Origin: Pseudomonas chlororaphis
GTDB taxonomy: Bacteria > Pseudomonadota > Gammaproteobacteria > Pseudomonadales > Pseudomonadaceae
NCBI RefSeq assembly: GCF_003731765.1
Contig: NZ_MOAL01000004.1
Span: 2,588,643 to 2,652,642, forward strand
DNA length: 64,000 bases
Reading direction: 5' to 3'
In this document: positions 44,550-56,173 of the stretch, piece by piece
How the letters are laid out: the number at the start of each line of letters is the position of its first letter
Position numbering within the stretch: position 1 is the stretch's first letter
Program-made: the position numbers and the translations under genes
Notes under the pieces: model-generated
Told to the model about the DNA's origin: nothing
What the model saw: the letters and a program-made list of their open reading frames with translations, nothing else
Database searches by the model: none

Positions 44550-45941
44550 ATGAGTGTGATCATTGCCTTGGCAGCCCTGGCGCTGCTGATGCTCGCTGCC
44601 TACCGTGGCTACAGCGTCATCCTCTTTGCCCCCATCGCCGCCCTCGGCGCCGTCCTGCTCACTGACCCGTCCGCCGTGGCGCCCGCCTTTACCGGGGTGT
44701 TCATGGAGAAAATGGTCGGCTTTATCAAACTGTATTTCCCGGTGTTCCTGCTGGGTGCGGTGTTCGGCAAGCTGATCGAGCTGTCGGGCTTCTCACGCTC
44801 CATCGTTGCGGCGGCCATTCGCTTGCTGGGCACCCGCCAAGCGATGTTGGTGATTGTGCTGGTGTGCGCCTTGCTGACCTACGGCGGCGTCTCGCTGTTC
44901 GTGGTGGTGTTCGCGGTCTATCCGTTCGCCGCCGAAATGTTCCGCCAGAGCAATATCCCCAAGCGCCTGATCCCGGCGACGATTGCCCTGGGTGCGTTCT
45001 CGTTCACCATGGACGCCCTGCCCGGCACGCCGCAGATCCAGAACATCATCCCCAGCACCTTCTTCAACACCACCGCCTGGGCCGCGCCCTGGCTCGGGGT
45101 AATCGGCACCATTTTCGTGTTCTGCGCCGGCATGCTGTTTCTCCAGCGCCAGCGCAACAAGGCGCAGAAAGCCGGTGAAGGCTACGGCACCGAACTGCGC
45201 AATGAGCCGGAAACCGCCGAAGACATCCAACTGCCCAATCCTTGGATCGCCCTGTCGCCACTGCTGCTGGTGGGGGTGATGAACCTGCTGTTCACCCACT
45301 GGATTCCGCAGTGGTACGGCAAGACCCACAGCCTGGCGCTGCCGGGCATGAGCGCGCCCGTGACCACCGAAATCGCCAAGCTCACCGCCATCTGGGCCGT
45401 GCAGGCGGCGCTGCTGATGGGCATCCTGCTGGTCCTGGCGTTCGGCTTTAAAGCGATTCGCAGCAAGCTGGCCGAAGGCAGCAAAAGCGCGGTCAGCGGC
45501 GCTTTGCTGGCGGCCATGAACACCGCCTCGGAATACGGTTTCGGCGCAGTGATCGCGTCCCTGCCGGGCTTCCTGGTGCTGGCCGACTGGTTGAAAAGCA
45601 TCCCCAACCCGCTGGTCAACGAAGCCATTACCGTGACCTTGCTGGCGGGCATCACCGGCTCGGCCTCCGGCGGCATGAGCATCGCCCTGGCGGCCATGTC
45701 GGACAGCTTTATCAGCGCCGCCCACGCCGCCAACATTCCCCTGGAAGTGCTGCACCGGGTGGCCGCCATGGCCAGCGGCGGCATGGACACCCTGCCCCAC
45801 AACGGCGCGGTGATTACCCTGCTGGCGGTGACCGGGCTGACCCACCGCGAAGCCTACAAGGACATTTTCTGCATTACCCTGATCAAGACCCTGGCGGTCT
45901 TCGTGGTCATCGCGACCTTCTACGCCACTGGCATTGTGTGA
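44550..45941 (+). CDS. GntP-family permease, probably for 3-hydroxybutyrate/acetoacetate
   Basis: A 463-residue inner-membrane carrier with about 12 hydrophobic helices. The DALPGTPQIQN, TAIWAVQ and GITGSASGGMSIAL segments are typical of GntP/CitMHS-type permeases next to ketone-body genes. The ATG at 44550 has CTGGAG upstream; the frame extends to 44367, but that part lies before the promoter. First gene of the hydroxybutyrate operon, 10 bp before bdhA. Substrate is inferred from context. Confidence 0.87.
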   Translation: MSVIIALAALALLMLAAYRGYSVILFAPIAALGAVLLTDPSAVAPAFTGVFMEKMVGFIKLYFPVFLLGAVFGKLIELSGFSRSIVAAAIRLLGTRQAMLVIVLVCALLTYGGVSLFVVVFAVYPFAAEMFRQSNIPKRLIPATIALGAFSFTMDALPGTPQIQNIIPSTFFNTTAWAAPWLGVIGTIFVFCAGMLFLQRQRNKAQKAGEGYGTELRNEPETAEDIQLPNPWIALSPLLLVGVMNLLFTHWIPQWYGKTHSLALPGMSAPVTTEIAKLTAIWAVQAALLMGILLVLAFGFKAIRSKLAEGSKSAVSGALLAAMNTASEYGFGAVIASLPGFLVLADWLKSIPNPLVNEAITVTLLAGITGSASGGMSIALAAMSDSFISAAHAANIPLEVLHRVAAMASGGMDTLPHNGAVITLLAVTGLTHREAYKDIFCITLIKTLAVFVVIATFYATGIV

Positions 45942-45951
45942 GGCATTTTCC

Positions 45952-46737
45952 ATGAACAGTCTTTCGGGCAAGACCGCCCTGGTCACCGGTTCCACCAGCG
46001 GCATCGGCTTGGGGATCGCCCTGGGCCTGGCAAAGGCCGGGGCCAACCTGATCCTCAATGGTTTTGGCGACGCCTCCAAGGTGATCGCCGAGGTCGCACA
46101 ACTCAATCAACACAGCGGCGGCAAGGTCGGCCATCACCCAGCGGACGTCAGCGACCCGGCGCAGATCGCCGAGATGATCGCCTACGCCGAACGGGAGTTC
46201 GGCGGCGTCGATATCCTGGTCAACAACGCGGGCATCCAACATGTGTCCACGGTGGAAGACTTCCCCGTGGAGCGCTGGGATTCGATCATCGCCATCAACC
46301 TGTCCTCGGTGTTCCACAGCACCCGCCTGAGCTTGCCGGGCATGCGCGCCAAAGGCTGGGGGCGGATCATCAACATCGCCTCGGTGCACGGCCAGGTCGG
46401 TTCCGTGGGCAAGGCAGCCTACGTGGCGGCCAAGCATGGAGTGATCGGCCTGACCAAGGTGGTGGGCCTGGAGACCGCCACCAGCAATGTCACCTGCAAT
46501 GCCATCTGCCCAGGCTGGGTGCTGACGCCTCTGGTGCAAAAGCAGATCGATGACCGGGCCGCTGCCGGGGTCGACCCGCAGCAGGCGCAACACGATCTGC
46601 TGGCCGAAAAACAGCCGTCCCTGGAGTTCGTCACCCCCGCTCACCTGGGCGAGCTGGTGCTATTTTTATGCAGTGAAGCCGGCAGCCAGGTGCGTGGCGC
46701 GGCGTGGAACATCGATGGTGGGTGGTTGGCGCAATAA
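45952..46737 (+). CDS. bdhA: 3-hydroxybutyrate dehydrogenase
   Basis: Oxidises (R)-3-hydroxybutyrate to acetoacetate with NAD. It is a 261-residue short-chain dehydrogenase with the TGSTSGIG cofactor motif (12-19), NNAG, the catalytic Ser in INIASVHG and YVAAK (Tyr and Lys). The insert around LVQKQIDDRAAAGVDPQQAQ is typical of bacterial 3-hydroxybutyrate dehydrogenases. It follows the permease by 10 bp and precedes the synthetase that activates its product. Confidence 0.93.
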   Translation: MNSLSGKTALVTGSTSGIGLGIALGLAKAGANLILNGFGDASKVIAEVAQLNQHSGGKVGHHPADVSDPAQIAEMIAYAEREFGGVDILVNNAGIQHVSTVEDFPVERWDSIIAINLSSVFHSTRLSLPGMRAKGWGRIINIASVHGQVGSVGKAAYVAAKHGVIGLTKVVGLETATSNVTCNAICPGWVLTPLVQKQIDDRAAAGVDPQQAQHDLLAEKQPSLEFVTPAHLGELVLFLCSEAGSQVRGAAWNIDGGWLAQ

Positions 46738-46744
46738 GAGGCAA

Positions 46745-46765
46745 AGCGGTAAGCGGTAAGCGGTA
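46745..46765 (+). repeat. Heptamer tandem repeat (AGCGGTA x3)
   Basis: Three perfect copies of AGCGGTA, followed by a partial fourth, in the 67-bp gap between bdhA and aacS. Replication slippage could change the gap length. No regulatory meaning is evident. Confidence 0.85.
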
Positions 46766-46804
46766 AGCAGAGCGTGCTTGCCGATCAGATAATAAGAGGC
46801 CTTT

Positions 46805-48760
<1,956 letters not shown>

Positions 48761-48962
48761 CCCTCACGATGCGGCGGCCAGGCTATTCCAGCCCTGGCCG
48801 CCCACTCACCCGGGCCACAGCCGACGTGCCCGCTCTGAACTCGCCACATCGCCCCAAGCCCTCTAGACTGCTCATCTGCTCGGCCAGATTTATCTGACCG
48901 TGCCCGTCTAAAAAGCTTCACCCGACCGACCCAGCAACAGCGCCACCCCAGGACTCAGCACT

Positions 48963-51497
48963 ATGAATGCCCCCTCTTCAGCCAGCGCGGCCGAAACCCT
49001 GATCGCCCGTCTGGACTGGTCCACCACGTCCCTGGGCGACTCGGCCCAATGGCCGCAGAGCCTGCGCACCGCCGTGGACATCGTGATCCACTCGCCCATG
49101 CCCATGCTTTTGCTCTGGGGGCCGCAACTGGCGCAAATCTACAACGACGGCTTCGCCCTGCTCAGCGGCCCCAAACACCCTTGGGCCTTTGGCCAGCCGA
49201 CGCACCGGGTCTGGCCGGAGCTGGAAGACTTCACCGCGCCCATCTACCAGGCGGTGCTGCAAGGCCAGGTGCGCAGCTTCAGCGAACAGCGTTTCACCCT
49301 GCAACGCCACGACGGTGAAGCCGACGTCTGGCTGGACCTGACCTACAGCCCGATCCGCGATGAACGCGGTGCCGTGGCCGGGGTGCTGATCACCGCCATC
49401 GAAACCAACGAGCGTCGGCGTATCGCCTTGGAGCTAAAGCAGCGCTCCGACGACAGCCTGCGCGCCCAGCACGAAACCGAAGAGCGCCTGCAACTGGCCC
49501 TGGCCGCCACCGACGCCGTGGGCACCTGGGACTGGGACATCGGCGAAGACCGCTTTATCGCCGACAGCCACTTCGCCCAACTGCACAGCGTCGACCCGCA
49601 ACAAGCCGGGCAACTGCCCATTAGCGAATACCTCAAGGGCGTGCACCCGGAAGACCGCGGCATGGTGGCCCGCAGTATCAAGCACTGCATCACTCACGGC
49701 ACCGAATACGCCGAGGAATACCGTCTGCAACTGGCGGACGGGCACATCCGCTGGGTGTTCGCCCGAGGCCGCTGCTACAAGGACCATCACGGCCGGCCGA
49801 TGCGCTTCCTCGGCGCCGCCCTGGACCTCACCGAACGCAAGGAAATGGAACAGGCCCTGCGCCAGAGCCAGACCGAACTGCAACTAATCATCAACGCCAT
49901 GCCGGTGCTGATCGGCTATGTCGACCGCGAGCAGCGCTTTCGCCTGAACAACAGCGCCTACCTCGAGTGGTACGGCCTGACCCCGCAAGAGATGTACGGC
50001 AAGACCATTCGCGAAGTGCTCGGCGACGAGGTCTACGCCACCCGCATCGACAAGATCGAAGCGGCGCTGGCCGGCAAGCCGTGCAGCTTCGAGACCAACT
50101 CGCCGCACCGCGACGGCCGCCCGCGCCATGCCCTGATGAAGTACCTGCCACGCCATGGCGGCGATGGTGCGATCAACGGTTTCTACATCTTTGTCAGCGA
50201 TGAAACCGAGCGCAAGGAAACCGAAGAGGCCCTGCGCAACCTCAATGAAACCCTGGAAGAGCGGGTCAACCAGCGCACCGAAGCCCTGGCCACCGCCAAC
50301 CAGCGCTTGCAAAACGAGATGTTCGAACGCGAGCGCGCCGAGGACGCCCTGCGCCACGCGCAGAAGATGGAAGCCGTGGGCCAGCTCACCGGCGGCATCG
50401 CCCATGACTTCAACAATATGCTCACCGGCATCATCGGCAGCCTGGACCTGATGCAGCGCTACATCGACAACGGCCGCAGCGCCGAGATCGGGCGTTTCAC
50501 CGAGGCCGCGGTGTCTTCGGCCAAACGTGCGGCCGCCCTGACCCATCGCCTGCTGGCCTTCTCCCGTCGCCAGTCCCTGGACCGTCAGCCGTTGGAGCCC
50601 AACCAGTTGGTGCTGTCGCTGCAGGAACTGTTCAACCACACCAAGGGCGAACACATCGAACTGCAACTGCAATTGGGCGAGGGGGTGTGGCCGGTCAACA
50701 CCGATGCCAGCCAACTGGAAAACGCCCTGCTCAACCTGGTGATCAACGCCCGCGACGCCATGCCCAATGGCGGCCAACTGCTGATCGAAACCGCCAACAG
50801 CTACCTCGATGGCAGCGACATCAGCACATTGGAACCGGTCAAGGCCGGGGACTACGTGATGCTCGGCGTCAGCGACAACGGCGCCGGCATGAGCCCACGC
50901 ATCCTGGCCAAGGCGTTCGACCCGTTCTTCACCACCAAACCCATCGGCCAGGGCACGGGCCTGGGGTTATCGATGATCTATGGCTTCGCCCAACAGTCCG
51001 GCGGCCACGTCAGCATTACCAGCGAACCGGGCCAGGGCACCAGCGTGCGCCTGTACCTGCCGCGCCTGTACGCCAAGCCCGAACCCGCGGCCGCGCCGAT
51101 CAGCAGCGAAGCCCCGTGCGCCATTGCCGGCGAGTCGGTGGTGGTGGTCGAGGACGACCCGGCGGTGCGCATGCTGGTGGTCAATGTGCTCAACGAATTG
51201 GGCTACCAGGCCCATGAAGCCGAAGATGCCCGCAGCGCCCTGCCCTTGCTTGAGTCGGAACTGCGGGTCGACCTGCTGGTGACCGACGTCGGCTTGCCGG
51301 GTATGAACGGTCGACAATTGGCCGAAATCGCCCGCCAGCAACGGCCCGACCTCAAGGTGCTGTTCATGACCGGCTACGCGGAAAAAGCCGCCGAGCGCCA
51401 AGGCTTTCTCGAAGAAGGCATGGACCTCATGGCCAAGCCGTTTTCCATCGAAGCCCTGGCCCAGAAGATCCGCCAGATGATCAGCCCGTCCCCTTGA
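48963..51497 (+). CDS. Hybrid sensor histidine kinase, PAS(3)-HK-REC, cytoplasmic
   Basis: An 844-residue kinase without transmembrane helices: three PAS-like domains (about 40-145, 175-300 and 305-425; the first begins WSTTSLGDSAQWPQSLRTAV, a common bacterial kinase N-terminus), a coiled coil, HisKA with His481 in GGIAHDFNNML, HATPase with DNGAGM and GQGTGLGLSMIYG, and a C-terminal receiver with D775 in LLVTDVGLPG. No cognate regulator lies next to it. The 200-bp upstream gap shows nothing distinctive. The signal is unknown; light, redox or small ligands are all bound by such PAS arrays. Confidence 0.9.
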   Translation: MNAPSSASAAETLIARLDWSTTSLGDSAQWPQSLRTAVDIVIHSPMPMLLLWGPQLAQIYNDGFALLSGPKHPWAFGQPTHRVWPELEDFTAPIYQAVLQGQVRSFSEQRFTLQRHDGEADVWLDLTYSPIRDERGAVAGVLITAIETNERRRIALELKQRSDDSLRAQHETEERLQLALAATDAVGTWDWDIGEDRFIADSHFAQLHSVDPQQAGQLPISEYLKGVHPEDRGMVARSIKHCITHGTEYAEEYRLQLADGHIRWVFARGRCYKDHHGRPMRFLGAALDLTERKEMEQALRQSQTELQLIINAMPVLIGYVDREQRFRLNNSAYLEWYGLTPQEMYGKTIREVLGDEVYATRIDKIEAALAGKPCSFETNSPHRDGRPRHALMKYLPRHGGDGAINGFYIFVSDETERKETEEALRNLNETLEERVNQRTEALATANQRLQNEMFERERAEDALRHAQKMEAVGQLTGGIAHDFNNMLTGIIGSLDLMQRYIDNGRSAEIGRFTEAAVSSAKRAAALTHRLLAFSRRQSLDRQPLEPNQLVLSLQELFNHTKGEHIELQLQLGEGVWPVNTDASQLENALLNLVINARDAMPNGGQLLIETANSYLDGSDISTLEPVKAGDYVMLGVSDNGAGMSPRILAKAFDPFFTTKPIGQGTGLGLSMIYGFAQQSGGHVSITSEPGQGTSVRLYLPRLYAKPEPAAAPISSEAPCAIAGESVVVVEDDPAVRMLVVNVLNELGYQAHEAEDARSALPLLESELRVDLLVTDVGLPGMNGRQLAEIARQQRPDLKVLFMTGYAEKAAERQGFLEEGMDLMAKPFSIEALAQKIRQMISPSP

Positions 51498-51549
51498 ATT
51501 CAGGCATAATCCGCGACCGCCGTCCGCACCGTTCCAAGGTAACTGCCCC

Positions 51550-51825
51550 ATGAAAGCCCAAGCCCGCCACATCCTGGTGAAAACCGCCGAAGAGGCCGAA
51601 CAGCTCAAGCAGCGCATCGCCAAAGGCGAAGCCTTCGACGTGCTGGCCAAGAAATACTCCACGTGCCCTTCCGGCAAACGCGGCGGCGACCTGGGCGAAG
51701 TCCGGCCGGGGCAAATGGTCGGCGCCATCGACCAGGTCATCTTCAAAAAGCCCCTGCGCACCGTGCACGGGCCAATCAAAAGCAAATTCGGCTACCACCT
51801 AGTGCAAGTCTTCTACCGCGACTGA
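51550..51825 (+). CDS. Second one-domain parvulin peptidyl-prolyl isomerase
   Basis: A 91-residue rotamase domain, paralogous to the protein at 36680: QARHILV at the start, RGGDLGEVRPGQMV in the middle, FGYHLVQVFY at the end. It is more basic than the first copy. It follows the hybrid kinase by 52 bp with its own AAGGT-like binding site and is convergent with the sugar kinase gene, 11 bp away. Confidence 0.9.
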   Translation: MKAQARHILVKTAEEAEQLKQRIAKGEAFDVLAKKYSTCPSGKRGGDLGEVRPGQMVGAIDQVIFKKPLRTVHGPIKSKFGYHLVQVFYRD

Positions 51826-51836
51826 CCCCCTACGCT

Positions 51837-52745
51837 TCAGGCTCGGGGAATCAGGGCGCCGGGGTGCTGGATAACCAGGCTCGCCAGGCGGTGTCCGGCC
51901 TCTGCCGCTTGCACCGGGCTACCCCCCAGCAAACGCCTGGCCAGGTACGCCGCACTGAACGAATCCCCCGCTGCCGTGGTGTCCACGACCTTGTCCACGC
52001 GCCGTGCAGGCACCTCGGACACCACCCCGGCACACCGAACCAGGCACGGCTCGGCACCGCGTTTGAGCACCACTTCCGGGATGTTCGGGTAGGCACGCAA
52101 CACCTCATCGGCATCGGCAAACCCGAACAGCGCCTGCTCGTCGTCCACCGTCAGCAACGCCAGGTCGACATAGACCAGCACCTCGCGATAAGCCCCTTGC
52201 GCCTGTTCAACCGAGGCCCACAGCCGTGGCCGGTAGTTGTTGTCAAAGACGATCTGCGCGCCGCGCCGGCGTGCTTCGCTCAAGGTGTCGATCAACCTCT
52301 TGCGACCCTGCTCGCCCAGCACGGCCAGGGTGATACCACTGAAATACAGCACGGCGTAATCCACCAGCGCTGCCAGAATCGGCTCGGCCGCCGGCGTGGT
52401 GAAGCAATCACGCACCGCCGCTTCGTTACGCCAATAAAGAAAACGTCGCTCGCCCTGGGCATCGGTCTGGATGCAATACAGGCCCGGCAAACGACCGGGC
52501 AGACGTTGCACCAACCCCAGGCCGAGGCCTTCCTCGACCCAGCTGTGGCACATGGCGTCGCTGAAACGGTCGTCGCCCAGGGCGGTGACATAGTCGACGT
52601 GGGCGCCCGCCCCCAGTTCACGGGCCAAGTACACTGCGGTATTCAGGGTGTCGCCGCCAAAGCTCTGTTGCAGGCTGCCGTCGGCGCGTTGTTGCAGTTC
52701 GATCATGCATTCGCCGATGGCAGCGATGCGTTGCTTGCGGTTCAT
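51837..52745 (-). CDS. PfkB-family sugar kinase, 2-keto-3-deoxygluconate kinase-like
   Basis: A 302-residue ribokinase-type enzyme: GGDTLNTAVYLARELG near the N-terminus (sugar site), the FDNNYRPRLW segment typical of KDG kinases, and DTTAAGDSFSAAYLA with the catalytic Asp near the C-terminus. The ATG at 52745 has GGAGG eight bases upstream. It ends the minus-strand amino-acid cluster. A sugar-acid kinase in an amino-acid operon is odd; the physiological substrate may be a 2-keto acid made by the neighbouring PLP enzyme. Confidence 0.85.
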   Translation of the reverse strand: MNRKQRIAAIGECMIELQQRADGSLQQSFGGDTLNTAVYLARELGAGAHVDYVTALGDDRFSDAMCHSWVEEGLGLGLVQRLPGRLPGLYCIQTDAQGERRFLYWRNEAAVRDCFTTPAAEPILAALVDYAVLYFSGITLAVLGEQGRKRLIDTLSEARRRGAQIVFDNNYRPRLWASVEQAQGAYREVLVYVDLALLTVDDEQALFGFADADEVLRAYPNIPEVVLKRGAEPCLVRCAGVVSEVPARRVDKVVDTTAAGDSFSAAYLARRLLGGSPVQAAEAGHRLASLVIQHPGALIPRA

Positions 52746-52781
52746 CTTCTCGGCCTCCTCCTCAGCGCACACCCCTCCTGG

Positions 52782-54011
52782 TCAGAAGCAGGTTTCCAGG
52801 CTCTCGATCACCTGCAGGTGCTCATCCACCAACAGCCCCACCCGCCACTTATCGAAGGTCAGGCACGGGTGCGAGGTCCCGAAGGACATGATGTCGCCAA
52901 CCCGTAATTCCACCCCGGGCGCCACGGTCAAAAATGCATGCTGATCCATCACGGCGGTCACCTTGCACGCGCTCATATCATCCCCGGCGCTAGCGTCAGC
53001 GCTGACGTTGCCGCCAACACGATAGCGGCGCAGTGGCAGCGGCAAACCGGCATCATAAGCCACGTCGCGCTTGCCCAGGGCGATCACCGCCAAGCCCGTC
53101 TCCGGCAACGACTGCACATGGGCCCAGACCTCCAGGGCCGGACGCAACCCCTCGTGCAGGTCGCTGCGCCGATCCAGCACACAGCACTGAGCGTCCTTGT
53201 AGATACCGTGGTCATGGGCCACGTAACTGCCCGGCCGCAACACGCTCAGGAAACGCCCTTGCGCGTTCTGCGCCTCGAAGGATTCGGCAATCAGGTCATA
53301 CCAGGCGGAACCTGAAGCGGTGATGATCGGCTGGTCGATAGCGAACAGCCCATCGTCCTGCAGGTGCACCGCCAGGCGCACCAGGGAGGCGGCGAAGGCA
53401 CGAATGCCGTTGATGGCCTGGTCGCCGTGAATCACCCCTTCGTAACCTTCGATACCGCACAGGGCCAGGGCCGGTTGCGCCTGGATGGCCCTGGCCAGTT
53501 CCAGCACCTCCTGCTCACTGCGGCAACCGCAACGGCCGCCGACTACGCCGTACTCGATCATCACCTTCAGCCTTACACCACGGGAGGCGAAGAAAGCGCC
53601 AAGGTCGGCGACGTTGTCCGGGTGATCGACCATGCAGTAGAAATCGAAATTCCCATCCGCCAACAGCTCGGCAATCAGCGCCATGTTCGGCGTGCCCACC
53701 AATTGGTTGGCCATCAGCACCCGGCGTACGCCATGGGCGTAGGCGGCACGCGTCTGCACGGCGGTGGCCAAGGTGATGCCCCAGGCGCCCGCCTCCAACT
53801 GCCGACGAAACAGTGCCGGGGTCATGCTGGTCTTACCGTGGGGCGCCAGCTCGGCGCCGCTGTTGCTGGCAAAGGCCTGCATCCAGCGAATGTTGTGCTC
53901 CAGTGCCTCGCGGTGCAGCACCAGGGCCGGCAGGCTGACATCGCGCAACAGGTGGGCGCCGGGCTGGGCTGCGCCCTTCTCCACCGCAGCGTTGGTCAAG
54001 GCAGAAGTCAT
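52782..54011 (-). CDS. D-serine dehydratase-like / amino acid deaminase (fold III PLP enzyme)
   Basis: A 409-residue enzyme of the DSD1/D-threonine aldolase group. It has an alanine-racemase-type barrel with the PLP lysine K60 in PHGKTSM, the GYEG and TASGSAWYD phosphate-binding parts and the C-terminal metal-site motif GTSHPCLTFDKW (His and Cys). The ATG at 54011 is preceded by AGGAG. Family members eliminate or cleave D-serine, D-threonine or 3-hydroxyaspartate. With RidA in the same cluster, which clears 2-aminoacrylate or imines, a dehydratase/deaminase role is likely. Confidence 0.85.
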   Translation of the reverse strand: MTSALTNAAVEKGAAQPGAHLLRDVSLPALVLHREALEHNIRWMQAFASNSGAELAPHGKTSMTPALFRRQLEAGAWGITLATAVQTRAAYAHGVRRVLMANQLVGTPNMALIAELLADGNFDFYCMVDHPDNVADLGAFFASRGVRLKVMIEYGVVGGRCGCRSEQEVLELARAIQAQPALALCGIEGYEGVIHGDQAINGIRAFAASLVRLAVHLQDDGLFAIDQPIITASGSAWYDLIAESFEAQNAQGRFLSVLRPGSYVAHDHGIYKDAQCCVLDRRSDLHEGLRPALEVWAHVQSLPETGLAVIALGKRDVAYDAGLPLPLRRYRVGGNVSADASAGDDMSACKVTAVMDQHAFLTVAPGVELRVGDIMSFGTSHPCLTFDKWRVGLLVDEHLQVIESLETCF

Positions 54012-54050
54012 GTGCACACTCCTTATCTGCGAGGCCGCCGTGGGCCATCG

Positions 54051-54815
54051 CTAGTCGTTGATACGCCGCGCCAGGTTGTTCGCGCTGGTGATCAGCACCT
54101 GGCGGTAGTCGTTGTAGTTTTTCTGCGCATCGGCCCGGGGCGCGACGATACACAGGGTGCAAATGCACACCCCGCGCTCATCCCGGACCGGGGCCGCGAA
54201 GCAATGGGTAAAGGTGTCGGCGACACTGTCGAAGGAAAAGAAACCGTCGACGCTGGCCTGGCGAATCTCCTTGAGAAAGGTCTCCAGGGGCAGGCGCTGG
54301 CCATCGGGCAAGGTGAAGTCCTGCGGGTCGATCAGCTCGACAATCTGCTCGTCGCTCAAATGCCCCAGCAGCAAGCGCCCGGAAGCGGTCCAGGGAATCG
54401 GCGCGTTCTCGCCGATGTCCGAGGAAATACGAAAATGCCGCTCGCCCTCCTTCATCAGCGCCACCGTGTATTTGCGCCCGTTAAGCAGGCACATCTGCGC
54501 GGTTTCATGGGTCTGGCTGACGATGTCCTGCAAGGCGTGATCGGCCTCACGGCTGAGGTCGAAATGGCGCAAGTGGGCCTGGCCGAGAAAATACAGCTGA
54601 CGGCCGAGGTAAACGTGACCGTCCTTGCCCACCGGTTCCAGAATCCGCCGTTCCAGCAACGACGCCACCAACTCGTAGACCGTGGACTTGGGGCTGCCGA
54701 TGCCGCTGGCAATATCGTTGGGGCGCAGCGGCTGGCCAATCTCCTTGAGGAAATCGAGAATATCGAACGCCCGATCCAACCCCTTGGCCCGACGCTTGAT
54801 GTTGTCTTCAGTCAT
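54051..54815 (-). CDS. IclR-family transcriptional regulator
   Basis: A 254-residue regulator with an N-terminal winged helix (about 10-70; AFDILDFLKEIGQPLRPNDI) and a C-terminal IclR effector domain (about 85-250; the SGRLLLGHLSDEQI region). It sits inside the minus-strand cluster between ridA and the PLP enzyme. Likely controls the cluster; palindromes such as the one at 58439 ahead of the binding-protein gene are candidate targets. Confidence 0.88.
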   Translation of the reverse strand: MTEDNIKRRAKGLDRAFDILDFLKEIGQPLRPNDIASGIGSPKSTVYELVASLLERRILEPVGKDGHVYLGRQLYFLGQAHLRHFDLSREADHALQDIVSQTHETAQMCLLNGRKYTVALMKEGERHFRISSDIGENAPIPWTASGRLLLGHLSDEQIVELIDPQDFTLPDGQRLPLETFLKEIRQASVDGFFSFDSVADTFTHCFAAPVRDERGVCICTLCIVAPRADAQKNYNDYRQVLITSANNLARRIND

Positions 54816-54858
54816 TTACCTAATCCTCCCTACACAATAGCGACGCCTGTATCGACCC

Positions 54859-54940
54859 GTAGGGGCTGGCTTGCCAGCGAAAAGCCCCCGCGCCATGCAT
54901 CGCTCTTACGGCCGCCTTCGCTGGCAAGCCAGCTCCTACA
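54859..54940. repeat. Inverted REP pair
   Basis: gtaggggctggcttgccagc (54859-54878) and its inverted partner ctggcaagccagctcctaca (54921-54940) flank a 42-bp spacer between iclR and ridA. They could fold into one large hairpin and attenuate transcription from ridA into iclR. Confidence 0.88.
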
Positions 54941-54948
54941 GGCGGGCA

Positions 54949-55338
54949 TTAGGGCTTCTTCTTGTAGGCAACGCAATCAATCTCGACCTTGCAGTCCACC
55001 ATCATGCTGGCCTGCACACAGGCCCGGGCCGGCGCGTGTTCCGGGGTGAAATACTCGCCGAATACTTTGTTGAAGCTCCAGAAATCCCGTGGGTCTTCCA
55101 GCCACACGCCAACGCGCACTACATCTTCCAGGCCGTAGCCGGCCTCTTCGAGGATCGCCACCAGGTTGTTCAAGGTCTGGCGCGTCTGCTCGACGATCCC
55201 GCCAACGATGATCTCCCCATCCACCGCCGGCACCTGGCCGGACACATGCAACCAGCCATCGGCCTCTACGGCGCGGGCGAATGGCCGTGGCTGACCGCCT
55301 CCTGCGGTGCTGCCGGTGCCGTAACGAATAATGCTCAT
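54949..55338 (-). CDS. RidA-family reactive enamine/imine deaminase
   Basis: A 129-residue protein of the YjgF/YER057c/UK114 fold. The catalytic Arg is present (R105 in APARACVQ), as is the G-x-V-P strand (SGQVPAVDGEI). Such proteins form trimers and hydrolyse 2-aminoacrylate or imino acids released by PLP enzymes or amino acid oxidases. It lies between the amino-acid transporter genes and the dehydratase-like gene, matching that role. Confidence 0.9.
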   Translation of the reverse strand: MSIIRYGTGSTAGGGQPRPFARAVEADGWLHVSGQVPAVDGEIIVGGIVEQTRQTLNNLVAILEEAGYGLEDVVRVGVWLEDPRDFWSFNKVFGEYFTPEHAPARACVQASMMVDCKVEIDCVAYKKKP

Positions 55339-55375
55339 AGGTGTTTCTCCTGATGCAAAAGTGGCCGTAAAAAAA

Positions 55376-56173
55376 TCAAAACCGGGTGTTCTTGAGGAAC
55401 TCCGCCAAACGCGGCGATTGCGGGCGCTCGAACAGGTCCTTGGGCGGCCCCTGCTCTTCGATCCGGCCCTGGTTCATAAACACAATCTTGTCCGAGACCT
55501 CGAAGGCGAAGCGCATTTCGTGAGTCACCAGCAACATGGTCATGCCGTCTTCGGCCAGGCCCTTGATCACGCTCAGCACTTCGCCCACCAACTCCGGGTC
55601 CAGGGCTGAGGTCACTTCATCGAACAGCATCAAACTCGGGTTCATGGCAATTGCCCGGGCAATCGCCACCCGCTGCTGCTGGCCGCCGGACAACTGCCCG
55701 GGAAAGTGATGGCGCCGCTCCAGCAGGCCGACCCGCTCCAGCCATTTTTCCGCCAGGGCCACGGCCTCGTCCTTGCCCAGTTTCTTAACCTTGAGCAGGC
55801 CCAGGGTGACGTTCTGCAATGCCGTGAGATGGGGAAACAGGTTGAACTGCTGGAAGGCCATGCCGGTCATTGCGCGATGCTGGGCAATCACCTTCTCGGG
55901 GTGGCGCAGGCGCTTGCCGCCGTGCTCGTGATAACCGATGGATTCCCCGTCGAGGAGGATCTGCCCGCCCTGGAACTCCTCGAGCATGTTCACGCAGCGC
56001 AGCAGCGTGGTCTTGCCCGAGCCACTGGAACCGATCAGCGTCACCACATTGCCGCGCTGCATCTCCAGGTCGACGCCCTTGAGCACCTCCAGCGGGCCGT
56101 ATTGCTTGTGCAGGTTGCGAATGCTCAGCAACGCTGCGTTGGCTGTGGGCGTGGAAACTTGAGTTTGAGTCAT
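55376..56173 (-). CDS. Polar amino acid ABC transporter ATP-binding protein
   Basis: A 265-residue ATPase of the GlnQ/HisP class: Walker A GSSGSGKTT (48-56), signature LSGGQQQR and Walker B LMLFDEVTSALDPELV. The HGGKRL insert after the first domain is typical of amino-acid ATPases. It overlaps the upstream permease stop by 4 bp. Confidence 0.92.
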   Translation of the reverse strand: MTQTQVSTPTANAALLSIRNLHKQYGPLEVLKGVDLEMQRGNVVTLIGSSGSGKTTLLRCVNMLEEFQGGQILLDGESIGYHEHGGKRLRHPEKVIAQHRAMTGMAFQQFNLFPHLTALQNVTLGLLKVKKLGKDEAVALAEKWLERVGLLERRHHFPGQLSGGQQQRVAIARAIAMNPSLMLFDEVTSALDPELVGEVLSVIKGLAEDGMTMLLVTHEMRFAFEVSDKIVFMNQGRIEEQGPPKDLFERPQSPRLAEFLKNTRF